A DNA stretch of 64,000 nt from an uncultured Bacteroidota bacterium (GTDB lineage: Bacteria; Bacteroidota; Bacteroidia; 2-12-FULL-35-15). The notes under the pieces were generated by a model. That model saw only the letters and a list, made by a program, of their open reading frames with translations, was not told where the DNA came from and did not search any database. The stretch is taken from positions 1-64,000 of the forward strand of contig CAIYIS010000015.1 in NCBI GenBank assembly GCA_903926385.1, written 5' to 3'. Made by a program: the position numbers and the translations under genes. Below, piece by piece: positions 8,124 through 15,297 of the stretch; the first letter of the stretch is position 1; every line of letters begins with the position of its first letter.

Positions 8124-8522
8124 TTATCCTTTAAAGTTTTTTAATTCATCCACTGTTATTTCAAAAACTGAAGCGTAAATGTTCAGCTTTTTTTCGCTAA
8201 GCGATTTAAAAACGGATGTTTTTAAATGACGTTTGATGGTAAATTTCCAGAAACCTGTATAGCCCGATAGTAAAGTAAAATTCATCATTTTTAATTCCAT
8301 AAAATAATGAATCGGACTTTTTTCTCCTCTTGCCACTTCGGCTCTGGCTTCTTCGGCTCTTTCTTTTATATCATCCCATGCATTGTCCAGAGCGGCTACT
8401 TTTACCTCCCACCCTTTGCTTAATTCAGTAGTGTATTTTCCGTCCTTGTCTTTTACATACATCAGCTCCCTTGTCATCGAAGCTAAGGCACAATCGTCTT
8501 GAGGAAGTTCTTCTTTTTTCAT
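8124..8522 (-). CDS. Unknown 132-residue protein of the flavoprotein-BtrH trio
   Basis: I do not recognise a family. The protein is soluble, without a signal peptide, and looks mostly helical. An acidic and basic central stretch (WDDIKERAEEARAEVARGEK) is followed by a hydrophobic patch near LSGYTGFWKF and a final basic helix region. It starts 9 bases after the stop of the flavoprotein, so the two are almost certainly co-translated from one transcript. Its position between a halogenase-like enzyme and a BtrH-like protein suggests a small pathway subunit or binding protein, which is inference. Confidence 0.7.
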   Translation of the reverse strand: MKKEELPQDDCALASMTRELMYVKDKDGKYTTELSKGWEVKVAALDNAWDDIKERAEEARAEVARGEKSPIHYFMELKMMNFTLLSGYTGFWKFTIKRHLKTSVFKSLSEKKLNIYASVFEITVDELKNFKG

Positions 8523-8531
8523 CGTGTCAAA

Positions 8532-10205
8532 CTAATTTTTATTGGCTAAAACTATTGAATTAATGTCGGCAGCTATGCTAGCATCATAAGCCAGCCCGTG
8601 CAAATGTCGTTCTTTATTTTCATTTTCCAATGATATGGCATAAGGATCTACATTCATCCTAAGGTCAGTTCCTTTAACCTGATGACTTACTACACGAAAT
8701 ATTTCGGCTGCTATTTTCTCTAATGTTTTTACATTCTCCGAAATCTTTTCGGTTAGCTGTTTGGGGGCAAACTGTGTTTCCATTTCCAACTGAAAATTAC
8801 GAATACACGTTACATCAAACGGGTCGATATATGAGTTTTTAAAAATCTTGTTTTCGAAAGGATGCCAGGCAATAAACAGTTCCTGCATGGCTTTGTTAAG
8901 CTCTCCGAACTTTCGGCCAGTGCTATCATCAGCAGCAAATAATTCTTTGGCTACTTTTAAGTTTGTAAATCCTTTGTTGGTAAATAGCAAACACGGAACA
9001 GCCCAGTAAATAGCCCAATCCCAGCATATCTTTACAAGCATTATCTGAGCGCTATCCATCAATGCATATTTGTTTTGATAAATAGTAATCCAGTTTTCCA
9101 AATGAGAACGGTGAGACTGCTGATACACACTTGTACGAATGCTAATGTCTTCTCCGGCCAGTTCACGAAGTATTAAATCAGACAGCCAGGTATTATTCAT
9201 CGATATGAAATCTGAGCCCGGTGAGTAGAGCGGGTCGAGAAAAGCACCTGCCTCTCCTGTTACTCCCCATCTGTCGGTGGAATAGAACTCTCCCGAGTCG
9301 TGAGCAAAATGTTTAAGCACTCTAAAATCGAGCAACCCCTCCCCTTCTCCTCTTGGTTGAAGCATTTTGTAAGCCAATGGTTCGTTTTTTTGCAACCACA
9401 CCAAGGCTTTTTCGTAGGTATTGATATCTTCGAACGCATGAAAATCGGGATGAGCCACAATGCCAATACTTGTATTCTTCGACCCCAAGGGAATTACCCA
9501 AAGCCAATATCCCTTGTCCATAAAGTGAACGGTGGCGAGGTAACGAATTTTCGGTTCCAGAAAGGTTTTCCATTTCTCGTTTTCCGACCAATCGTTAATA
9601 TCTATTTCACCTTTTAGTCTCCACCAAACCGAATTAGTAGCATGGTCCATTGGTTTCTGAAACTTTAGTTTTCGCTTCAGCAAACTTGCTCTGCCGGTAG
9701 CATCAGCCACCCATCTTGTTTTGGCTGTATATTCCTTCCCATCTTTTTCGTATGTCACCTCGTGCATCTCTGCCTGCAAATCCACTTGCTTGGCTTTGGC
9801 TCCGGTTATCAAAGTGGTGCCTAACTCCTGAGTGAGTTTAGCCAAATAATTTTCGAGTGTTCCTCTGTCCAACTGATGGCTTGGTACTTTTAGCCTGTTA
9901 TAAGGCCCCAGTTCTACTCGTTCGGAAATATCTTGTTTGGTTTCTGTTCTGAAAAAAAATCGTAAACCCTGCTTGGGTAACTCAAATTCGTCCAAATAAT
10001 CCTTTATGCCCAACACCTCCCGCATATAATAAGTAGCGAGTTCTACTGTGGATTCGCCTACTTTATGAGCGGCAGTTGGTGCTGCTGCTGCCATACTTTC
10101 GAGTACGAGTATGCTAATTTCGGGTTTGGCTCTTTTGAGCTGTACCGATAGGGTTAGTCCGGCCAAACCACCCCCTGTGATGATTACATCGTATTCTTTT
10201 TGCAT
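8532..10205 (-). CDS. FAD-dependent oxidoreductase with flavin-halogenase motifs
   Basis: The 557-residue enzyme has the FAD-binding GGGLAG at residues 11-16, a VGEST motif at 49-53 and DATGRAS at about 168-174. Two features recall flavin-dependent halogenases: W234-L-W-V-I-P239 matches the WxWxIP signature, and K78 in PKQGLRF falls where the catalytic lysine of PrnA-type halogenases lies. A GEAGAFLDPLYSPGSDF stretch matches the second FAD region. I chose ATG 10205 because it directly precedes the FAD motif; the TTG further upstream is unsupported. Related halogenase-fold oxidases also occur in pigment clusters, so halogenation is a hypothesis. It heads the trio. Confidence 0.85.
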   Translation of the reverse strand: MQKEYDVIITGGGLAGLTLSVQLKRAKPEISILVLESMAAAAPTAAHKVGESTVELATYYMREVLGIKDYLDEFELPKQGLRFFFRTETKQDISERVELGPYNRLKVPSHQLDRGTLENYLAKLTQELGTTLITGAKAKQVDLQAEMHEVTYEKDGKEYTAKTRWVADATGRASLLKRKLKFQKPMDHATNSVWWRLKGEIDINDWSENEKWKTFLEPKIRYLATVHFMDKGYWLWVIPLGSKNTSIGIVAHPDFHAFEDINTYEKALVWLQKNEPLAYKMLQPRGEGEGLLDFRVLKHFAHDSGEFYSTDRWGVTGEAGAFLDPLYSPGSDFISMNNTWLSDLILRELAGEDISIRTSVYQQSHRSHLENWITIYQNKYALMDSAQIMLVKICWDWAIYWAVPCLLFTNKGFTNLKVAKELFAADDSTGRKFGELNKAMQELFIAWHPFENKIFKNSYIDPFDVTCIRNFQLEMETQFAPKQLTEKISENVKTLEKIAAEIFRVVSHQVKGTDLRMNVDPYAISLENENKERHLHGLAYDASIAADINSIVLANKN

Positions 10206-10229
10206 CCTGATTAGATTTTTTTTGAATGG

Positions 10230-10237
10230 CGAAAGTA
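10230..10237 (-). promoter_or_regulatory. -7 box variant (TACTTTCG) before the flavoprotein
   Basis: On the minus strand TACTTTCG differs from TAnnTTTG at one base and lies 25 bases before the ATG at 10205. Confidence 0.4.
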
Positions 10238-10286
10238 ACAATTTAAAGTGAGGGGTAGGGTTAGAAAGTTTAAAGTTTCGGGGAGA

Positions 10287-10389
10287 AATTTCAGATTTCA
10301 GATTTCAAATTGAGGGGCCGGAAAGTTAGCCACAGATTCACTGATTAAATTTTAGAATTTTGGGGTTGTAGAATTTCAGAATGAAAAGA
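10287..10389. repeat. Dispersed intergenic module D1, copy 1
   Basis: About 103 bases are nearly identical to 34931-35033. Shared blocks include TTTCAAATTGAG.GGCC, GAAAGTTAGC.ACAG and TTAAATTTTAGAATTTT. A fragment recurs near 35115. It lies just upstream of the 21-bp array and shows no coding signal. Confidence 0.8.
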
Positions 10390-10425
10390 AAGGGAAGAAA
10401 TGGCAGGAAATGGGGTTGGGGTGGT

Positions 10426-10796
10426 GAAAAACATGACATGGAATTAAAAAACATGACATGAAATTAAAAAAACATGACATGCTATTGAAAAAACATGACA
10501 TGCTATTTGAAAAACATGACATGAAATCAAAAAAACATGACATGCTATTTGAAAAACATGACATGGAATTAAAAAAACATGACATGGAAATGTTAAAACC
10601 GGACATGGAATTAAAAAAGTCGGACATGGAAAGTGAAAAGTCGGACATGGAATGATAAAAACCGGACATGCTATTAAAAAAGTCGGACATGGAATGTTAA
10701 AAGTCGGACATGGAAAGTGAAAAGTCGGACATGGAATGATAAAAACCGGACATGCGATTAAAAAAAACGGACATGGAATGTGAAAAGATGGACTTG
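10426..10796. repeat. 21-bp tandem array
   Basis: Eighteen units are recognisable by the word GACATG (last unit GACTTG). The first interval is 20 bases and the following sixteen are exactly 21 bases. Each unit also has an A tract of about 4-8 bases. The unit drifts from an AACATGACATG type (10431-10586) to a GTCGGACATG or ACCGGACATG type (10602-10796). Both strands stay open in one frame because 21 is a multiple of 3, but the predicted heptad peptides look like a by-product. No gene is supported here. Confidence 0.9.
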
Positions 10797-10875
10797 AACG
10801 CGAATTTTAACGAAATAGGACCACGCACAACCCGGCTCATAAGTCCACTGGACTTCTGCCCTGAATTTACGAAAG

Positions 10876-10959
10876 GGCGAGTTCGGAGTGATATCCTAAT
10901 GGTAACAAAGCGAGATGGACTGACTAACTGCACCCGACCCGTGCGAAGTATCCTTTTTT
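10876..10959. repeat. Dispersed intergenic module M, copy 1
   Basis: This block shares GCGAGTTCGGAGTGA, GACTAACTGC.CCCGA and ATCCTTTTT with 25271-25358. Both copies follow a 21-bp-phase array by 80-180 bases. The rest of the gap up to the lpdA terminator (about 10960-11160) is low-complexity sequence with repeated GATTGTTGATTG words and no gene. Confidence 0.7.
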
Positions 10960-11165
10960 TTGGTTCGATGTAAGGAGAAGGAAATGGCACTTCGGCTCCG
11001 CTCAGTGACCGAAGGGGCTAATGGGGAGAGAGAAAAAAAAGATACCGCGCGAGGGCGGGAGAAAGGATTACGAAGGGAGATAAGGTTGGTGCCCGAATGA
11101 TTGTTGATTGGCGATTGTTGATTGATTATTGAGATTTGAGATGGGTTATTGCTGAAAGAAGGAGC

Positions 11166-11200
11166 AAAAAAAACCACCAGAACTAAGTTCTGATGGTTTG
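11166..11200 (-). terminator. Terminator after lpdA
   Basis: On the minus strand a stem (CAAACCA-CAGAAC with GTTCTG-TGGTTTG, small bulges) is followed by a run of T residues. It ends the lpdA transcript. Confidence 0.8.
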
Positions 11201-11222
11201 AGGGATGGATGAAAATATGATT

Positions 11223-12611
11223 TTAAATATGTATAACCTCTCCGTAAGCAGCGGCAGCGGCTTCCATGATGGCTTCGCTCATGGTAGGGTGAGGATGTAC
11301 GGTTTTGATGAGTTCGTGTCCGGTGGTTTCCAATTTACGAATGGCCACAATTTCGGCAATCATTTCGGTAACGTTAGCGCCTATCATGTGTGCTCCGAGC
11401 AACTCTCCGTATTTGGCATCGAAAATAAGTTTTACAAAACCATCTTTGGCACCGGCAGCACTGGCTTTGCCACTTGCCGAGAAAGGAAATTTACCAATCT
11501 TGAGTTCGTATCCTGCCTCGCGAGCTTTGGCCTCGGTGTAGCCTACAGAAGCTATTTCGGGCTGACAATAGGTGCATCCGGGAATGTTATTATAGTCTAA
11601 AGGCTCGGGAGAGTGTCCTGCAATTTTTTCGACACAGATGATACCTTCGGCACTTGCCACATGAGCCAGGGCCTGGCCCGGAATGCAGTCGCCAATGGCG
11701 TAATAGCCGGGTATGTTGGTTTGGTAATAGGGATTGGTCAGAATTTTCCCTTTGTCGGTAGCTATTCCGGTTTCTTCTAATCCAATGTTTTCGATATTGG
11801 CCTGAATACCCACAGCCGAAAGAACTACTTCGGCATCGATAATTTTTTCGCCCACTTTGGTCATCACTTTTACTTTACATTCTTTTCCGGAAGTGTCGAC
11901 ACTCTCTACAGTGGATTGTAACATTACATCAATTCCGATTTTTTTGAAAGAGCGTTCTAATTGTTTGGAAACCTCTGCATCTTCGAAAGGAACGAGAACG
12001 GGTAGAAATTCTACCAAGGTAACTTTGGTTCCCATGGTGGAATAAAAATAAGCAAACTCGCTGCCTATGGCTCCTGAACCAACTACTACCATTGTTTTTG
12101 GTAATTTGGGTATTACCATAGCATCGCGGTATCCAATTATTTTTTTGCCATCGATAGGCAAGTTGGGCAACTGACGAGAACGAGCTCCGGTAGCAATAAT
12201 AATGTGTTTGGCATCGTAGGTGGTTACTTTGCCATCGGCATCTGTAACATCAACTTTTTTGCCGGCCTTTACTTTTCCGCTTCCGGTAATTACATCTATT
12301 TTATTTTTCTTCATCAAAAACTGAACACCTTTGCTCATGCCTTCGGCCACATCTCTGCTGCGTTTTACGACAGCCGGGAAATCGGCTTCTCCGCCTTTTA
12401 CAGTAATACCATAGTCGGCAGCATGGTTTAGGTATTCGAACACCTGTGCGCTTTTGAGCAGGGCTTTGGTAGGAATGCAACCCCAGTTTAAACATATCCC
12501 CCCCAGATTTTCGCGCTCTACAACTGCTGTTTTTAAACCTAATTGCGATGCTCTGATGGCCGCTACGTATCCGCCCGGACCGCTACCTATTATTATTAAA
12601 TCGTAACTCAT
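11223..12611 (-). CDS. lpdA: Dihydrolipoyl dehydrogenase (E3)
   Basis: The 462-residue flavoprotein oxidises the dihydrolipoyl group of 2-oxoacid dehydrogenase complexes with NAD+. The FAD motif GSGPGG lies at residues 9-14. The redox disulfide is C40-LNWG-C45. The NAD motif is VVGSGAIGSEFA near residue 180. The C-terminal HPHPTMSEA region carries the catalytic His-Glu pair. Its length is normal for the family. It is a single gene with its own terminator. The E1 beta subunit gene (pdhB) is at 33891, so the complex genes are dispersed. A TACTTTCG box on the minus strand (12664-12671) may be its promoter. Confidence 0.97.
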   Translation of the reverse strand: MSYDLIIIGSGPGGYVAAIRASQLGLKTAVVERENLGGICLNWGCIPTKALLKSAQVFEYLNHAADYGITVKGGEADFPAVVKRSRDVAEGMSKGVQFLMKKNKIDVITGSGKVKAGKKVDVTDADGKVTTYDAKHIIIATGARSRQLPNLPIDGKKIIGYRDAMVIPKLPKTMVVVGSGAIGSEFAYFYSTMGTKVTLVEFLPVLVPFEDAEVSKQLERSFKKIGIDVMLQSTVESVDTSGKECKVKVMTKVGEKIIDAEVVLSAVGIQANIENIGLEETGIATDKGKILTNPYYQTNIPGYYAIGDCIPGQALAHVASAEGIICVEKIAGHSPEPLDYNNIPGCTYCQPEIASVGYTEAKAREAGYELKIGKFPFSASGKASAAGAKDGFVKLIFDAKYGELLGAHMIGANVTEMIAEIVAIRKLETTGHELIKTVHPHPTMSEAIMEAAAAAYGEVIHI

Positions 12612-12663
12612 TTTATTGAAATTATAAATTAGTAAAGTTGAATTTTAAATTATTTAAGAGTTG

Positions 12664-12671
12664 CGAAAGTA
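12664..12671 (-). promoter_or_regulatory. -7 box variant (TACTTTCG) before lpdA
   Basis: The minus-strand TACTTTCG is one base off TAnnTTTG and lies about 53 bases before the lpdA start. Confidence 0.4.
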
Positions 12672-12716
12672 GTAATTTATTTAATTCTTTTCCTTAAGAA
12701 TATTTTCGCTTAATCG

Positions 12717-12826
12717 CCTCACCCCTTAATCCCCTCTCCAAAGGAGAGGGGGAGAAACTTAATGAAACATAAGTATAGCTTGTTTTTAGTCCCCCCTCAC
12801 CTTTGGAGAGGGGCTGGGGGGTGAGG
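12717..12826. repeat. Long inverted repeat in the lpdA-M61 gap
   Basis: The arm at 12717-12744 (CCTCACCCC...CTCTCCAAAGG) is nearly complementary to 12800-12826 (CCTTTGGAGAGG...GGGGTGAGG). Each arm also holds a smaller CTCC/GGAG palindrome. Similar blocks occur at 25110-25215 and, shorter, at 49496-49522, so this is a dispersed palindromic family. The remainder of the 367-base gap between lpdA and the M61 gene shows no gene. Confidence 0.75.
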
Positions 12827-12978
12827 AGTTATTGTTTGTTTTAAATAATTTCAGTGTAATTGCAATTTATTTTGTTCCAAATAATGAAACTGTCGGCTAT
12901 TGTGAATTGAATTTGTATTTTCGCGCTTTGTAAATCTACAAGAACGATTTAAGTGAAACATCCAAAATTATATAATCA

Positions 12979-14727
12979 ATGAACTATTGCATATCCTTTA
13001 CCGAACCACACCGTCATTTTATCGACATTGAATTTATTGCCGATAAGGTAAACACAGACGAATTGACCATACAGCTGCCTGCCTGGCGTCCGGGCCGATA
13101 TGAGTTGGGCAACTTTGCAAAAAACATTCAGAAATGGGGAGCTTACGATGTTAAGGGAAATGCATTGGAGTTTCGCAAAACAACTAAGGATTGCTGGAAA
13201 GTAAACACAAAAGGCGTTTCGGAAGTACATATTAAATACAATTACTATGCTGTGGATTTGAATGCAGGCTCCACTTTTCTGGACCCTACACAGCTATATG
13301 TTAATCCGGTTAACTGCTGTGTGTATATTCCCGAAAGGATAAATGAGGAATGTAAATTATCGCTGGTGCTTCCGGCCGATTACAAGGTGGCTTCTTCGCT
13401 AAAAAAAATGCTTTGTGATGAAGTAAATAATTGTCATTGTTTTTTGATTAAGAACTTTCACGAACTGGCCGACTCTCCTTTTATAGCTAGTGCTGGGTTG
13501 CAACACGAAGTTATTACATGTAATAAAACAGATTTTCATTTGTGGTTTAACGGGGAGTGTAAACCTAATAGTGAAAAACTATCGAATGACTTCAGCAGAT
13601 TTTGTTCGCATCAGATGGAATTGTTTGGCTCTGCTCCTTTCGATGAATATCATTTCCTATTTCAAATATTGCCTTCGAGATTTTATCATGGGGTGGAACA
13701 TACCGCATCTACAGTGATTGCGCTTGGGCCAGGTTATAATTTAATGAAAGGCGATTTGTACGAAGACCTGTTGGGAGTGAGTTGCCATGAGTTATTTCAT
13801 GCATGGAATATAAAAACGATTCGCCCAGTAGAAATGCAGCCTTACGATTACACAAAAGAAAATTATTCGCGACTTGGTTATGTGTGCGAAGGTGTGACTA
13901 CTTATTATGGCGATTATTTGTTGTACCGTTCCGGAGTTTTTACCAGCGAACAATATTTTCAAACATTAAATGAACGATTGCAAAAACACTTTGATAATTT
14001 TGGTAGATTGAATTTGTCGGTTGCCGATTCTTCGTTTGATACATGGCTGGATGGTTATGTTCCGGGGATACCTAATCGCAAAACATCTATATATGACGAA
14101 GGAAATTTGCTTGCCTTTTGCACTGATATTTTTATTCGTAAAAATTCTGCTAATCAATATTCGTTGGATGATGTGATGCGCTATTTGTACACCGAGTTTG
14201 GTAAAAAGGGCATTGGTTATTCTGAACAAGACTATAAAAAAACTGTGGAGAAATTTGCAGGTGCTTCGTTCGATATACTATTTAATGATTACATCAATAA
14301 GGCATCTGAATTTACTTCCATTCTTCAAGATGCGCTGAACTATATAGGTTGCAACTTAGTTCTTCAATCTTCTGCTAAATTTCATGAACACGCACTGGGA
14401 TTGAAAGTGCATGAAGTGGCAGGGGTTACTAAAGTTCTGGCTGTGTATCCTTATTCTGTTGCCGATGTTTCGGGTATTGCTGTGAATGATGATATCATTA
14501 CTATAAATTCTATTCAAATAAAACCGGATGGTTCGGGAACTAATTTCAGTGAGTGGTGTTCGTATTTTGGTAATACAACTCTTGAATTAACTGTAATGAG
14601 CAATGGAATGAGTAAAACAATTAAACTGGTACCTGAACCAAATCAGTTTTATAAAAATGCTTTTGTAAGAAAACAGGATAATGCTACAGCAGAACAGGAA
14701 AAGAACTTTGCTTCGTGGAGTAAATAA
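12979..14727 (+). CDS. M61 family metallopeptidase with PDZ domain
   Basis: The 582-residue protein matches M61 glycyl-aminopeptidase-type enzymes. An N-terminal beta domain (about 1-170) holds the PAWRPGRYELGNFAKN pattern. The zinc motif is HELFHAWN at about residues 271-278, with the third ligand region YVCEGVTTYYGDY following about 30 residues later. A PDZ domain lies near residues 450-550 (VYPYSVADVSGI.VNDDIITINSIQI). No signal peptide is seen, so it may be cytoplasmic. The start is ATG 12979. It is monocistronic and ends in a strong bidirectional terminator shared with the opposite repeat protein. Confidence 0.93.
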   Translation: MNYCISFTEPHRHFIDIEFIADKVNTDELTIQLPAWRPGRYELGNFAKNIQKWGAYDVKGNALEFRKTTKDCWKVNTKGVSEVHIKYNYYAVDLNAGSTFLDPTQLYVNPVNCCVYIPERINEECKLSLVLPADYKVASSLKKMLCDEVNNCHCFLIKNFHELADSPFIASAGLQHEVITCNKTDFHLWFNGECKPNSEKLSNDFSRFCSHQMELFGSAPFDEYHFLFQILPSRFYHGVEHTASTVIALGPGYNLMKGDLYEDLLGVSCHELFHAWNIKTIRPVEMQPYDYTKENYSRLGYVCEGVTTYYGDYLLYRSGVFTSEQYFQTLNERLQKHFDNFGRLNLSVADSSFDTWLDGYVPGIPNRKTSIYDEGNLLAFCTDIFIRKNSANQYSLDDVMRYLYTEFGKKGIGYSEQDYKKTVEKFAGASFDILFNDYINKASEFTSILQDALNYIGCNLVLQSSAKFHEHALGLKVHEVAGVTKVLAVYPYSVADVSGIAVNDDIITINSIQIKPDGSGTNFSEWCSYFGNTTLELTVMSNGMSKTIKLVPEPNQFYKNAFVRKQDNATAEQEKNFASWSK

Positions 14728-14729
14728 AA

Positions 14730-14763
14730 AAGATTCACAGATTTTTTTCAATCTGTGAATCTT
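14730..14763. terminator. Bidirectional terminator
   Basis: A perfect 14-bp stem (AAGATTCACAGATT against its complement) has a T-rich 6-base loop. It separates two convergent genes. Confidence 0.85.
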
Positions 14764-14784
14764 AGTAAAAGTTTTTGTTAACTA

Positions 14785-15207
14785 TTAATTAAAGTGGAAA
14801 AAGAAAAACACTACAGCTGCATAAGCTTTAGGAATTCCGCTTGCACTGCCAATACTGCTTCCGGAACTGTTACGAACAGTACCATCTGATTCGATTTTAC
14901 CAATACTACTTCCCGATTCATTTCTTACAGTTCCGTCAGATTCTATCTTTCCAACGCTGCTTCCTGAACCATTGCGAATGGTTCCGTCTGAATCTATTTT
15001 ACCAATACTGCTTCCAGAAGAATTACGAATGGTTCCATCCGAATCTATCTTGCCCACACTGCTTCCGGAACTATTGCGGATTGTGCCATTTGATTCAATT
15101 TTCCCGGTACTGCTTCCACTCGAACTTCTTATATCCTGAGCTTTTAAATTAGTTACGCCAATGAATAACACAAACGATAACAATAAACTTGTTGTAATTT
15201 TTTTCAT
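14785..15207 (-). CDS. Secreted protein with 17-residue Ser-Gly repeats (beta-flower-like)
   Basis: The 140-residue precursor has a signal peptide ending in LKAQ, using ATG 15207. The mature part is six repeats of about 17 residues, each of the form NSSGSS(I/V)GKI(D/E)SDGT(I/V)R. The C-terminus is hydrophobic (AYAAVVFFFFHFN). The pattern fits the 5-fold beta-flower protein type seen in Bacteroidota as I remember it, in which each repeat makes a small beta blade. The function is unknown. It stands alone between the M61 gene and the patatin gene. Confidence 0.75.
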   Translation of the reverse strand: MKKITTSLLLSFVLFIGVTNLKAQDIRSSSGSSTGKIESNGTIRNSSGSSVGKIDSDGTIRNSSGSSIGKIDSDGTIRNGSGSSVGKIESDGTVRNESGSSIGKIESDGTVRNSSGSSIGSASGIPKAYAAVVFFFFHFN

Positions 15208-15297
15208 AATAATTTTGTTTAGGTGAATAATTTTGAAGAACAAATGTAAGGAAAGAAATGAATGAAATCACTTTTCTGTCAGGCAGAAAAGAATATG

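Noticed and set aside
10376-10690. Long open frames on both strands of the 21-bp array, giving heptad repeat peptides
   Set aside because: A stop-free unit of 21 bases stays open in frame by arithmetic. There is no signal, promoter or start context, and the peptides are low complexity.
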